The notes under the pieces: model-generated
Told to the model about the DNA's origin: nothing
The model's database searches: none
The model's input: only the letters and a program-made list of their open reading frames with translations
Shown here: positions 23,404 through 37,377 of the stretch, piece by piece
Position numbering within the stretch: position 1 is the stretch's first letter
How the letters are laid out: each line of letters starts with the position of its first letter
Position numbers and translations under genes: made by a program
Origin: Galbula dea
Lineage: Eukaryota; Chordata; Aves; Piciformes; Galbulidae
NCBI GenBank assembly: GCA_013399015.1
Contig: VWZX01010099.1
Location: 147,090-211,089, forward strand
Direction of reading: 5' to 3'
DNA: 64,000 nt

Positions 23404-26400
23404 TCTTTTTGTTGTTTCTTCCCTATTAAAACTTATTAAAGAAGTGTTAGATTACAGAGAGTAAGAATATGGTAATTCAGTGCTTGGTTTTAGGAATTAG
23501 GTTGTGGGAAGCTGTCACACCTACTTGCCCTTACACCTATTATAATAAAGTTTTATTTATACAATATAAAATTATTATTCTGTACTAGGATACATGTTAT
23601 GTTAATTTATGTAAATGACACCTTTATAGCAAAATGTGTTGTTCTAGCTGTGGCATTGTCCAGACTCTACATGTTGCTACTGGATGCTCTTCATGTTATC
23701 AATGCATCATTGTGTATGGACTTTGTTTACCCTATAGATGCTTTTGTAGAGAGTGAGATCTGAAATTCCAATACATAAAAAGGCAAAAAGGAGCTTTCAA
23801 GTACATGTTTTCAAGGATTTGCTATATTTTTAGCAAACCAAAAATAAATTTTCCTGAAAAGAAATATAGTTTTAAAAGGTCAGTTGACTGAAATAAAAAA
23901 TACTGGTTTTGCTTGAAGGTCTTACCTTATGTCTAAAAAAACAAAAGCAGGCAATTTTCTAAACAAAGTGCATTTAAAACACATAAAGCCAAGAATTCAT
24001 TCACATATTTAGTTTATTTAGATTTTGTGAGCTTTTTTTAAGAAAAAATTCTTGGTGACAGTGAAGCAACCTTGCAAAGCAGTTTGATGGTGTAGAATAT
24101 ACACCATAGCTTTAGAAGGGACACTTCTACTTGCAGGAAAACTGTGGCATAAATCACTTTTGCTCTTTACAATTTTCACATTCAACAAGATGTCCACAGC
24201 ATAGTTTTCCCCTGAACAAACATTGGCCTTGTCTTTTGGTCTCTAGCATCTACTTCTTACACACATACAACTATTTTCTTGTTGTTCCTCTGACTTCAGT
24301 TCGCTGTTCACGAGGGCACATACTGCCTACATATTTGAGAAAGCACTATCTGCATTGCTGGTAGAAAATTAAAAGCTGTCATGGGAACACATAATAAATA
24401 GATTAAATGCATAGTTCAACATCTGAAGATGAAACTGTAAGCACCAGCAAGCTGTCACCTTGACATTTGCTTGCGTTCATCTAGAAGCCAATTTAAGTAT
24501 CTCAGACTGTTTGCTTCAGTAGAATGCCACTGCCTTTCTCCAGAAGGATACATTCAAAACAACTTCTAGAAAAACAGCAGACCAAAAAATGTTCATCTAG
24601 CATGCAGGCCCATTGCAAATATGAAAATATATTCAGAAGAGACCCATGTAGAGAAGTAATTCTAAGAATCCTAGCATAATACCAACCCTTTGGAAAGGAT
24701 AAAGGGATGAACTGGTGCAACATGAATCTGTCAGATGTTTACTGTCTCATTACAAAGCATGAGAAATAAAAGTATCTTTAGTCACTATTCTTCATCCTCA
24801 TATATTTATGAGTTCCTTTGTATTCACACACAAGCACACACCATCTGATAAACGGCAGAATGGGTATTTGGCACTGGCATTAATTATTCCCCAATGACAG
24901 TCCCGCCCCACCAGGTATTCGCTCATTAACATGCCACCCTACTGCCAAAGGACTGAGGAGAGAAAAACCTACACAAGAGAAAAGATAAAAGGAGGTGAAT
25001 GGGGGGAGATGCCTTTTAAGTGCCTGTCTCTCTTCTTTCTGAGAATCTCCCTCCTAAGCTACCTTAAGTCAAGTAACTGACGTATGGGTTGCAGTAGTGC
25101 TGGTAGAGATGCAGTACATCTATCTCCAGTGCAGTTATTTGGTACTTTTCACTTTTGCTTTGCCTTTCACAATGGTGATGAGGAGCCAGATTATTTCAAG
25201 TATCTCCACAATTGCAGCAGAGTATGTCCTTAGTTTCTAATAATAGAAATAGTCATTTTCCCAATTCTGTATTTTATGCAGAGCCATTTCTCTCAATTTT
25301 AATAATGTCACATTTTCAGAAATGAATATAATTAGCTTTTTCTTGGCTCAAGTAAAAAAAGCAAAATTGTTCTCTCATTGATCAAAAAGAAGTCAGTGAA
25401 TATAAGGCTGATTACAATGAGCACGTGATAAGATCTAATCTAATATTCCACTTTATGAGGGAAAGGAGAATAAGACATGAAGTTTATATCATAATCATAG
25501 CAAATAAATATTTTCCTACTGTCTTGTCTGTAGTGCTGCTGTTGAATTGGGATGGCAGTCCCAGTATTTATGAAGTCTGACAGAGGAGCACAGCTCAAGG
25601 GGGTTTGATATATGCTGGCACAAATATGTCCTTTTTATTCTGTTTTGCTGCTTGGATCAGACAGAAATTTATCACTCTGATTAGTAAGTATTTATGTCAG
25701 CACACTCACAATGCTATAAAGCATTTATCTTCCAATTTTCCTGGTTTTGCAGCTTTGAAGATTTGTAGGGAAATAGGGGAAGGCTAGAAGGATACCTGTA
25801 TTTCAAAGCAGACGTGATATTCAGCAAGAACTGTAAGCAAAAAACAACTTGCAAGCTAGTTACCACCGTTTAAACAGGTTTGGAGCTCATTTAGGGAAGC
25901 TGAGGGACCTTTCTTCCGAATTATAATCATAAATATCTCACTGCATAGTAACACAATTTTGCCTACATGCCTCACTGTGGGGATAATAGAAGGGCTGCTT
26001 CTTTATGGAACTCTCTCTAAGCAATTTTGGGTCTCTATGTAGCAAAAGACAGCTTCAAAGCACTCATTGCTCACAGAAATGTCCAGTTCCCACCCTGAGC
26101 ACAATCATATCTTCTAATAAGTATCAGCAGAACGCCTCTGCTTGGGAGATATTTACAGTGAGATCATTTCTTTCTCTTGATGTATGGTGTCATAAACAAC
26201 CCATCTGTAAAATACATCATTAGTCCTTATAATTACATACAGCAGATGCAGGAGCAATGGAATAGTGATGCTCCCCAGCTCAGGACATAGCAGTTGTTCC
26301 CTCTTGTTTTTAAATCTATTGTTAGCAATGCAGAGGACCCTTATTTTACACCTCACTGCAATTTTGGCCTGCCCAGTATTTCAGGACTTTTCATGTTATT

Positions 26401-29121
26401 GCTATGATAATTCTGCTAAGAAACCTTACCATTGGCCTACAATTTGACTAACAGCTTCACAGACTAGAGAGGAACTGTAATGTTGGCTGCAAAGTGCTCT
26501 TTCACTCATGCAGAATAAGTAACTCTATGAGCATCAGATGTGACAAAACCCCCATTTCTTGTCATTTGTGTCCTCTGATATTATTTTTGTTTGCCAAATT
26601 ACACAACAACTTTCCATTAACACCACAAATACATGCAATGTCTTCCCACAGAATGTATTTGGCAGTGATCCTTGGGCTGGCACACTCAGCAATGCCAATA
26701 AGCCAGAGGAATCAGACATAAGCCAGGGGTGAATTTGCAAGTGTTCATACTCCCATTCCTCATCTACCCAACTGTCTGTTTTTATAAAACTAGTAAAAAC
26801 ATAATTACTTTTGAGACCTCTGCCTCTCTCTCTAAACTGGCTGGAAACAGCTACTGAGTTCAAGAGTTATTAAGAGTGAGGAGAGAGACCTAGGGGCTGG
26901 AGAAGAGATCATTCTAGGACTGTTTCCATGGGAAATCAAGATACAAATGTTCAGGAAAAAAATGGGTTTAGCAGAGCTCACAGCCTGCATGAGAAGAGCT
27001 GGGAGCAAGCCAGCCTCACTCCAAGGGGGAAAGCTGTCAAGGCTGCTAAGGAAAAGAATGGCATAGGGGAGATGCTTAGGGTCAGCCAGGAGAAGGAGAA
27101 CTGCTGGAGTTCCCAAAACAGGATCAGCTATTTGAAGCTGAACTCTGCTCTGTTGTCCTAACCGATAAAACCCTTTAGAGCAGTTGCTGGTGAGGCTGAG
27201 AGGGACTCCAAAACCTTCTGGTTCAGCTCAGCTGCCAACAGCAAAAGCCCTGGAAATCAGCCATTCTCAGAAACACATTCTCCATCCCAAAAGGGAAAAT
27301 GAAATGGGCTCCTGCATCATCCTTCCCTTGGTCCACAATCCCCAAGCACTCAGTAGTTGGACAGTAGATTTGCAGACACTCTCCACAAGGCACAGACAGA
27401 TGGGATGCCTTCTCATAGTTTCTCTTCCTTTGCATTTTGTAGCTTCTGAGGAAGTGTAAGCTCTACACAAAGATTCCCCTCTCATGGGTGGTGACTCATG
27501 TATTCAATAAGATGAGAAATTATGTTAAAGCTTTGTTTTAATAGAAAACTGAGGAACTTTACTATTTTTGAGACTTGCAGGACTCATACTGGATTGGATT
27601 CAGCCACAGATAGTTTACATAGACCTTGCTTTTGTGGAAGGTAAAGATAAAAATATAGAAACTTCTGCTGATTTGGATAGTTTTATAGCTGCTCTCCTGA
27701 TGTTACCTACTAAAAGCCTGAGAAAATATCTGTCTGATTTCAGACTAAGCCTGTATAACAGAGAATGCATACTCTGCTAGGGTTTTTGTTTGTAATGGCC
27801 TGACTTTTAATTTGATATTTTAGGGAGAGATTTTGCAAGGGAAAAAAAAAGGTATTTCCATACCTGACTTCTTCTCAAAGTAGTAACACCAACATTAAAA
27901 AAGAGTGTAGGATGTCTTTGCAGAATGATGCAAGTTTGTATCTTCTATTTCTCTGCTAATTAAAACCATTAATCGAAAAATATTATTACAGACAGTAAAT
28001 CGCTTCTAATTAAATATCTTTGTTTGATAATTATTTGCCTGTCACCTGAAAATCTATCCTGTGCTGTTTTGTTTTTCAGCTCAGTACAGCACCCTGAATA
28101 CTACATTCACTTTTTCTAATTAATTGTCTCTACAAAATGCATTTCTCTCTGGTCTTTTAGAAATGTTTCTGTCAACTTTGGCCCTTCTGTCTGGACCAAG
28201 CCTCTGATGAGGTTGTGCATTGCCATTTGAGTGTGTTCATTGCACAGAAGGGGGAATTGGAGGCAAGATAAGCCCAGATTGAAAACAGCACAGTTTGGAA
28301 TCACGTATGTCACAGCACCAGTTAGAAGTAAAGTAGGGGAAACATAGCACAGCCTGCAGGTTGCCAGTGTTTACACATTCATTCTACTTATGGCACAACT
28401 TCTTGGTTGTCTGCTGTTGAATACCCTTTCATCTTTGTCTCTCCTGCCTAGTGACGTGTTCTAGGAGGCTTAATCAGTTCTGTCCAGATGGATGCTAATG
28501 AAGGAGACATTATACAAAACACTATTATAAATTCTTATTCACATGTCATTTTCTTTTGTCTCGCTCTATTTTTAGAGATGATTTCTGGAGGTGTGATTAC
28601 ATTCCCAGGCAACATCTGAAGGTGCTATTTCATGTCCACCCACTCTAGTTTTTATCTGCCAAGAGCTGATGAACATACTGTTCATCTATCCCATAATAAC
28701 ATTGACCTTGTGTGACATTGTATAACAAACAGTGCCATGTTATGGTTTTAGATGTGATAAAGATGTCTTTTTATCTACATATTAGGGCAGCCATTTTTTA
28801 CAGAGATTATTTGAACTCACACATGGACAACAACAGCACATAAATATTCAGGACAGAGACTGGAAAATATTTCAGGTTCCTATTTCAGGAGATATTAGGA
28901 AGGAACAAGTGGTTCTGTGAGATGTTAATAAAGTCTGATTACTGTCAGACTTGAATATTTTAGCTGACTGACTTTGGTCCCTAAGAAGCTGCAAGCACCA
29001 GTGAAACTACTGTCAGAATTGAGGCACTTATAGTTCAGCTTTCCTGTTGAATTTTTATGGTGTCATTAAAGGACAATGTCACACTGTCAGGCCCTCAACA
29101 GGATTTCTCTTGACAGCACCG
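23404..29121. other. Unique non-coding DNA
   Basis: No gene or clear repeat. Two AT-rich parts look like possible conserved non-coding DNA (about 24870-25100 and 27945-28065) and are reported as findings. The frames at 26534-26863 minus, 26832-27116 minus and 27568-27780 plus have no recognised domain. Confidence 0.5.
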
Positions 29122-29158
29122 ACCCTCATGAAGTTCAAAGAAATGCAAAGACCTCTGG
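29122..29158 (+). mobile_element. Possible CR1 coding scrap
   Basis: About 37 bases (GACCCTCATGAAGTTCAA, then ATGCAAAGACCTC) look like the CR1 reverse transcriptase segment that encodes a phenylalanine-asparagine, lysine-cysteine-lysine, leucine-histidine run, with a small internal deletion. The similarity does not clearly extend either way, so it may be chance. Confidence 0.25.
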
Positions 29159-32100
29159 GTTGTCTATCCTTTTACAAAGCAACTGAAGCTGTCAAGGGTG
29201 TCCAGAAAAAACAGTAGGGAAAACAGGCAACAACATGGGCTCACACATAAAGATTTGACAGCCTTGCACAAAAGTGTGAAACTAAGGTGAAGTGTAACTA
29301 GTGACACCAGGTCACACTGAGAACAGTTCCAAAGAGCACACTTGTGCTTCTTTACCAAACACAACTGTTTAAACTTTGGTTTTACTTTTGATTCAAATGG
29401 TGACATTTTATACAAAAGAAGTTTGCTCTTCTCATGCTGGGTTATCTTTTCACTGCTGACTTAGAAGTAGATATCCCTATCAAGAAAGGCACAAACATGT
29501 GTTTTGTCGTGCTCTAACTGCTGGGATCAGGAAGAGGAAAGAAGAGGGCTGGGTCTGATGACTGCTGTGCTTCTGTAACTAAAAAAAAAGGCATTCTTGG
29601 TTTTGAGAAAAATGACCTCTGATATTCTGAGGAAAGAGTTATAGGACTTCAGGCAATGCTGTTAGCAAAGCCTTAAGACTTCCTGATAAATATATTTTTT
29701 CCCATCACTTGGTTGCTTAAAACTTTACCAGATTCAAACTTTCTGGGCTGGCCTTTTTCTATCCATTAGCTACTTGTGTTGATGTATCATCATGCTACAC
29801 ACAGTGTCCATCACATCCATCTGTCTCAAGAGTCAGGTGGGCAGAAAGTATGGCACCACTTTAGACTTCCTTCTGTAAGGAATCCATGTGGTTGTGGCAC
29901 TGAGGGCATGTGGTGCCCCATGCCTTGGAAGAGAGTTTGGGATTATGAGGGAGATCATCTTGTTGGGAGTGGTTTGACATTTGTGCTTTCTGAAAACCAC
30001 TCTAATATTTGGCCTTGTAATGAATGGAGAAATCTTGGTTTGCTTTGATGGTTCCCTTCAAACAGGCTTACACTGCCTTGAATCAGAAAGAAGTACCTCC
30101 CTTTCTATTTTGGGGATGCTCTTTGTTAGCTATTGGTACTGCTGATTTATTATTGTTATTTCCTCCCAACATTTGTGCTCCACTGGGTGCTGAACAAGCA
30201 CAGCCAACAACCAGCCCACTTCCCTGGAAGAGCTGCCAGCCTGACAAGTACAAGAAGGCAACCAGACTAACTCATTTCAGGCCAGGGAATGGCTCTCTTG
30301 CAACCTTTAAATTATTCACAAGCTCTCTTTGTAAATTATTAAGTTCCCAGTTCTCAGATTTAGCTCTTTGAGTTTACAGGATATGTTTTCAGATGCTCAC
30401 ATCTGTAGCTGGCTGCTGTTCATCTCACTCAGAGGATGGCAGCACAGCCCTTTAGAGTTTTGCTAGTTTTGCATCCTTGTTTTGCTTTGTGGTTATAATT
30501 TTCTTTTGGATTCTCCACTTTTTAAACAGACAACTCCTAAGGCAGATAAGGGAAATAGTGAGGAAAATAACATATATTGACATTTAATCGTGCCTTAGAC
30601 CACTTGGATTCTTACACTCATCCTAAGGGTCTGCACAATCCTCTCCTGCTAAGTAGCAGTGCTTTCAGTAGCTCCAGTGCAAATAAAAAGAAAACCAAAT
30701 CTGTCTGTTATCCAGGATTCAGTCCTGTGCTAGGATACTTTCATCATCCTGAGCTTGGTGTCTGCAGGCCTGGGGCCAAAGACACCAATTTATATTCCTT
30801 CAATTATCCAGGTAAGAACAGCACCTAGGACCTGTTCATATCCCTTATCCTCTTTTCTTTACCACTAGTAGTGCCTGTCCTCAGCTCCATCCTGGTGCCC
30901 TAAATACAGATGTTAATTGATAAATAATAAAATTTTGGTGTACTGCTTATCTACATTGCTTGGTTAGTATTGCAATTAACCAGAAATGTCATTGAGGATT
31001 ATTGTCCCCATTTTGAGACGCCAACAGATTCATGAAGGCATTTAAAAGCATCATGTCTCATTGAAGTGATATTTTGGAAGCTCTTAATTCTGCAAAAGGA
31101 AGGGCAACTGTTGCATCATCCTTTTCAGGAATATTGTGAAGGAGGGATTACCTTCTGTCTGTCAACTTCTCGCATCTCCAGTCTACTTTTGACGCATCCA
31201 GTGCTGACAATAGAGAAAGACACCACAGTGAGTGAAGGTGGATTGCAGTTCTGATTTGGCTTGGCATTTCCTGTCCTCCTGCTTTTCCAGAGGTGCTGAG
31301 TACCCACAACATCCATGAAGGTATCCAGGATTTTCCCATGCTGGCCGTGGAGACACATGCAACACAATTAACAGGGGAAGAGCTTCATCCAGAATTATCA
31401 TGAATGACATCTTGAAACCCAGCAAACTGCTGTCTAAAGCTAGGCAGTGTTGCCTCTATTTTCAGAATAAGCTAGCATTTCCCTCTGTCATCCTTGTACA
31501 ACGGACTCTCCTGAGTCCATTTTCAGCTGACTGTGCAAATCACAACTTTTTTCATCTCCCATTCTAATTCTCTGTTGGACACTGGCTTTCCTTGACATGT
31601 TTTTGCTCTCATCCTCCTCTCTGTATGCAGTAGCTTTATTCCTGGTGTACCTGAAAGTTTTTCCTTGACGTAGGCTTACCTCCCTCTGCCTCTTGATGTA
31701 CATACTTTCCTTGGTGGCCTGGCTCTGCCTCCTTATAGTTATTCTTGCAGATGTTTGCTAACCTTCACTAGGGCTTGTAAATTTATTCTCCCAATCAAAC
31801 TCATCCTACTTGTCATTGGTATTCCTTTTGCACATGTCATATGGTTCAACTGACTTTATAAACTGTGATAAAAAAGATTTAGGAACCTGCTGTGGAAAGT
31901 TATTAACCCAGCCCCAGAGCTTCCAAACAGAAACTTTGGCTATACTGCTGTGTTCAGTTCCTTATCTTTTCAGTACATAATGTCAAAAGCAGGTTTTTTC
32001 CTATTTGTTTTAGACCCCTGAAAAATCCATGCTGCCACCCAAAGCTATAAGCTGGATTCCTGTTGCTGTGGCTGGCCTAAGAGAGACAGGCAGAGTTCAT

Positions 32101-33110
32101 GCCCAAGCACCTTCAGCAATGCTGACTTCAAACCTGAAGTAGCTCAGGAATAATATGAAGGATAAGCAAAATTTTAGAGCAGATAGAGTTCCTTATTTCT
32201 GGGACATTTTCTCCACTACTTCCAAATAGTTTTTGTGAATTGGTTTTATTTTTTCCCCCAAGGAATAGAAATCTTCATTCTGGAACACTAGAAATATTTT
32301 CCCTGTATCACCAGAGGAGTCTGCATTTGCCTCTGGACACATCCTCAGCAGAGCCCAGCTGTGCCAAGTGAAGACCTCACTCTTCCTTGCTCACACAGAG
32401 TTGCTTGTGGTTACTCTTTGATGGAGAACAAAGTGATGATCAGGTAGCCAGCTGAGCCACTCTGCTCCCTGTGAAAACAGGAGACAGGCTAGCAAAGACC
32501 TAGCAGTTAATTTCCTTAAGGTGTTTGGCTTATCGTGTCTAGGATGAATTAGGTACTGATTATGTGAGGACTGCAGCAGACAGACCCAAGGAGGATCTAA
32601 GGACCTTCCAACTGGCAGGAGGGTGGTGACAAGGACCTTTCCACCTTCTGAGAATGACACTCTCTCAAGTAACATTGCTAAGACAAAATATATTTTCCCA
32701 GACTCAGCAGCATCACATCAGACAGAGACAAAGCTTTGGAGCAAATCCACTGTTTCTCCTCATCTCCAGTCTTCTTAATAAAGCTGCAGGCAGCTAAAAA
32801 GAGCCAGGCAGTGGCACACATTTGCAATAAGGCTGCAGTCTTCCCGCACTTCCAATGAATGGAGTCAATTAGTAGCTTCTCCCCAGGGCTGCCAGGAGGA
32901 TTTCTGATCTGTTTGTACAACAATAAACAGTCAGAAAACCAGAAAACAACATCACCATGTCAGCCAAGAAAAGGCATCAACAAACTGGTTGCCCACATCT
33001 AAACAAAGGCTTTTTAGAGCCTAACTAAATTTTATTTATCTTTTTTTAGTTTTCATTTATTTCCCACAGCTTTCCATTTTTTTTAAGTGGTGATGGACAA
33101 AGGCAGAAGT
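29159..33110. other. Unique non-coding DNA
   Basis: Only short overlapping frames without domains are present (for example 30024-30371, 31125-31425, 32391-32675). No repeat recognised. Confidence 0.5.
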
Positions 33111-33141
33111 AGAAAAAAAAGAAAAGAAAGAAAGAAAAAAA
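33111..33141. repeat. (GAAA)n-like purine tract
   Basis: An A-rich tract with GAAA and GAAAA units. It is a simple repeat without an element body. Confidence 0.85.
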
Positions 33142-34271
33142 CCTGTATTCATAAAATTTTCACATTTTCAGTCTTAGAAATTAGTAGAAAAAAACAGAGA
33201 GGAGGTACTTCTGAAAGTGCCTTCCTTCAGGGTTTTACATACAGCTATTTCAGATATTAATTAGTGCTCCTGTTGGACCATAATCTGAAACACCCATCAT
33301 TTACATTGTCAAAAGAGACCGTGAATAATCAGAAGCCCAGTGATTACAACAGGAAAATACCTGGATTACTAAACCATCTCGTGGGTTGTGTCATGATTTC
33401 AGTCAGCAAAATCTCATCTCCTTCAGCTTCTGTTGAAATTATTAAGCACTGCAGTGGATGCATGTATCACCTTGAAGAGCAAAGCCTTTAGCTTTTCTCA
33501 TTTCCAAAGCTGCGGTGTTTGTTATTTGGCATAGGAGGCAGAGCTGTGAATCGATCCCACTCAGACACTGACCTTCGCTTTGTTCAGACATAAAACAGGA
33601 ACAGGAATGAATCTACAGGAGAAATATAAAGTAAATTAGTTTTATTTTCTTCCAGGTGACATAGTTCATAGGTATCATTTATTTCCACCTTCAGGCTACT
33701 CAGAAAGTCATTGCCAGGCAGGCAGCTATACAAGCTGTGTGCTTACTAGCTGAAAAGCAGCTGAAGGAGATGCCGTCAGTCACCCTGAGACATTCTGTTT
33801 TCTGGGATAGGTAAGTGGGTGCATTCCCAAACTAAGGGTATAGATGAATTTGCTGGTCTTCAGCTAGTCTCAACATCTCCAGTCTGACCAGATAGGAGAA
33901 CCATGGTGTGTCATGCAACGGAGAATATGCCAGAGACTGGTTTATGTGCAAGACAGCATGCTACAGTAAAAACAGAGCAGAAGAGAGCAAACCTGCACAT
34001 GAGGTCAAGGTAATCTTGCTAACCTCACAGTCATTCTGGCTCAAGGTTCATTTTGTAGGGCAAAAATGTCAAGGAAGAGATAGCTGAATGTCCAATCCTT
34101 CCACGCTTTTATACAACTGCTCTTGGCCTCACTTCCACAGCAGGATGAGGGAAGAGGTTTGTAACAACTCATGTGATCAGTATGTTTTATTCTATTTCCA
34201 GCCACTCAACTCAATTGGCAGAGCCAAAAGAACTCAGCCTCCAAGCTCTTCAAGAAGTCTTTGAAGTTGCA

Positions 34272-34364
34272 GAAAAAACCCCAAAACCAACAAGGAACCA
34301 AAACAAAAACCAAAATAAACAAAACCAAAACCAAACAAACCAAAAAACCCAACAACAAAAAGAA
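34272..34364. repeat. A/C-rich low-complexity tract
   Basis: Irregular CCAAAA and CAAACA units make a nearly pure A/C plus strand. In one plus frame this reads as a lysine, asparagine, glutamine and threonine-rich peptide inside an open frame at 34173-34490. That composition is a by-product of the repeat and not evidence for a protein. Confidence 0.88.
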
Positions 34365-34883
34365 GACCTTGCTTCAACAAGTTTGAAAGCTCTGGATCAA
34401 TCCACAGCTTTGAGGGTTGTCCCTCTCTTCTGTCTGTTGCTGTTAGAACATACAGATGGGCTTAGAACAGAATGTTGCCTTGTTTCATAACTGAAGGCTT
34501 TTGGCATATGCCTGAGCAGTTATGTGTGCATTACACATGGCGACTGTAAATCAGACTAGGAGGGAATATCACTTGAGAGCTATAAGGAAAGGGAGAGAGC
34601 ATGAGAGAGCTCATTAGGGACTATCAAGAGGGTTTAGGATGGGCATTTTCACCCTTGCCATAGTAAGATGGAAATGTGAAATGTCTGCAAGAAAACCTTT
34701 CCTGGGTTTTCAATATCAACTCCTAGTAACAGAAAAAGTTTTAGACAAAGTGATGTTTAAACAAAGAAACTTGGAAAGAATTTCTGCTTGCATTTATTCG
34801 AAACACTATCAGAAGACCTTGGGCTAGAGTGGGTTCAGACTGAATTTTTTTCCATTATTACTGAATTTATATTATTACTTATT
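34365..34883. other. Unique non-coding DNA between two A/C-rich tracts
   Basis: No gene or repeat recognised. A short frame at 34639-34827 has no domain. Confidence 0.5.
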
Positions 34884-34958
34884 TAAAAAAAACCACAAAG
34901 CAAACAAACAAAAAAAACCCCTACACACAAAAAGAACCCCACAAACAAAAAAAACCCC
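34884..34958. repeat. A/C-rich low-complexity tract
   Basis: A second A/C-rich tract about 600 bases after the first, with AAACAAAC and runs of A followed by CCCC. Both tracts have the same strand bias. No shared flanking sequence was seen, so they need not be copies of one element. Confidence 0.85.
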
Positions 34959-37377
34959 AGGAATAATCAGTTTATCAGTTTGTTTGTTTGAGATTTTCTT
35001 TCAAGGTCTGATAATTTCTCTGTTTCAGGCTTCTACCTTAAAACATAGGGGCATTTAGGATCATAAGCTAAAAAAAAAATCAATGCACTAAGAAACTGAG
35101 GAGGACATCATGCTGCTGTGGCAAACACAGCTCTGTGTGCCTGAGCTTGTAGACCTATATGATTTAGGGTAGTCCTTTCTTTTCTCTCCAAGTCTACCAC
35201 AGCTTCTTAATCTTTTGCTCCTTGGCCTTTCTAGTTAGGTTACTAATTTTACAGACTATCAAAAATCATTTCCTTTTGGCTTTCTGGCATTGTCTTATTC
35301 TTATCATTTGGGCATAAAGCCCAAAAAATCTTTTGAATGGGTGCATTATTTGCTTCCTATAAAAAAAAATAAAAATCAATCCTTATAATTATCTTAAATC
35401 CTGAAATTTGATCAAGAAAACTTCAAGCCATCCATCCTTACACTGTTTTAACAGTGGAGGGTACTAGTTGTATCATTGCTACCTGGCCAGTGGCAATTGT
35501 GACTAGTGGTGACAGTATCTCTCTGCTAACTGTCAGCTTGAGTGACAGCACAGTATCATTTGCTGTTGCTTGGGAGAATAGCAGAGTATTTATTGCAAAG
35601 ACAAGCAAGTACAGATTATGTTCAAGTTAAGTATATGTCTTTTTTGTCTTTTTTTTAAATACTATTACATAAATAAGGCTGTACATGTTGGGTATCAGCT
35701 GAAAAAATAATGAATGTGCCAACATGGAAATAGTAACAGCAGCTATGCTGATTCTATTAGTCATATGTAAGCAGGGTGCGGTGCCAGGACTCTCAGTGCC
35801 AAAATCACCTTCCCCTCTTGTCTAAATAACTGTGGACACTTGGGTGCATATACTTTTCTATTTTGAAGCCAGTCACCCCTTCATCATAAAGTAGGCCGGG
35901 AAGTGTTTGGATAGATCAAATCAACACAAACCCCACAATTCCATTCTGCCTAGTACATGAACAGAAAAAGTAGAATCCAATCCTTAATAAATTTCTAAAG
36001 GCAGAGTGCCTGATTTGAAATGACAATGAAACTTTGATTTTTTTACTGTATGTCCTGAGCTACCTGTGCAGGCCTACTAGCTGATTACTGATTAGTCTGA
36101 AAACTATCATTAAGAAGGGTAAATCCTCCTCAGTTAAATTTATTAACCACGTTGAAATTTTTATAAATGCCAGAGACTCTCAGCAAAAAATAAACCCCCG
36201 TATTTTGCTCTGAAAAGGCAGAATAAGAAAAACTACAGCAGGATCAGAAAATTGTGCAGTGGCACTATAGCAAGCCACAAATTTGAAGGAAAGAGGAAAA
36301 TAACTTTCTTTTCCCACTTTCAAAGCTCACCGTCCCTGTAGCAGATGGCTGAGTGCATGCACCATTAGACTGGCCCTTTCTAATAATTTTCCTCTCCATC
36401 CAGCTTATAGCAAATGGTAGTTATTGCAGCCTTTTTAACATGTCTGGTTTTGCAGAAGAAAGAGCTCCAAGCTATATTTACAGACATCCCTAATAGTTTT
36501 AATAATCCAAATGAAAAAGTGTTTTTGATGGCTTTTGGGGCCATTGCCTGAATGGTCACAGACTGTGAGAGCAAGGACAAAAGTGGTATGGAATTTGTGA
36601 AGACTGCCAGAGTTTCAACACTTCTCAGCTGATTTAAAGCACAAAATAAAATGATGGGGTTTGTAAGTGTTGTTAAAGCTTTAAGGGACTAATCAAAGTC
36701 TGTGTATATCTGTTAAAGCAGAATAAAAGTAGAAGCAAAATCTGATTCTATGGAAAACTGAAAGCATGCTGTAGAAGAACTAATTCAGTCATTTCATCCC
36801 TCCAGAACTTGGCTTTTCCATTTGCATTTCTGCCAGATACCCCAGCAACAAATGCTAATAATAGCAATAGGCATCCACCATAGTAAGATTAAAAACCAAA
36901 CACACCTATGCATGCTAAATCTATGCATGCTGAACCGAATAATTGAAAACAAAAAATACTTGCTCCTATACAGACAAAAATGAATCCTCTATGGCCGAAT
37001 GCAAACCATATACAAAATTTGTACAGTATCCACTCTTTTTGCTATAAATGAGGTGTAGCTAAAATTCATGGAACTACTGTAGCATGAAATCAGTATAAAA
37101 GTTACACCAAGACTTAAATGTGCAATCCACAGTACACTGAGGATGGCATAATGATATAGGATCACAAGCTACATAACTTTATGGCATAATATGCAAATTT
37201 GGTAGCATTCACAGATGTGTCCAGTGCAACATGACATGTTGATATCTAAATCAAAAGTAGAGCGTCTTCTTTTGTCACACTGCTCATTCCAGAAATATCA
37301 CCCATGCCTTCACCAATTGAAGATCTTACAGCATTTTCAAAATGTTTCAATGTTATCTAATTAAGCATTACAGAGCC
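34959..37377. other. Unique non-coding DNA
   Basis: No gene recognised. An 11-base direct repeat (CTATGCATGCT) lies at 36906-36916 and 36921-36931. The frame at 36380-36580 is featureless. Confidence 0.5.

Noticed and set aside
26534..27116. Minus-strand frames of 94-109 codons
   Set aside because: No domain, and plus-strand frames overlap both of them.
34173..34490. Open frame with a lysine, asparagine, glutamine and threonine-rich middle
   Set aside because: The biased part is simply the A/C-rich simple repeat read in one frame.
36906..36931. Direct repeat CTATGCATGCT, twice within 26 bases
   Set aside because: Too short and isolated to be more than slippage or chance.
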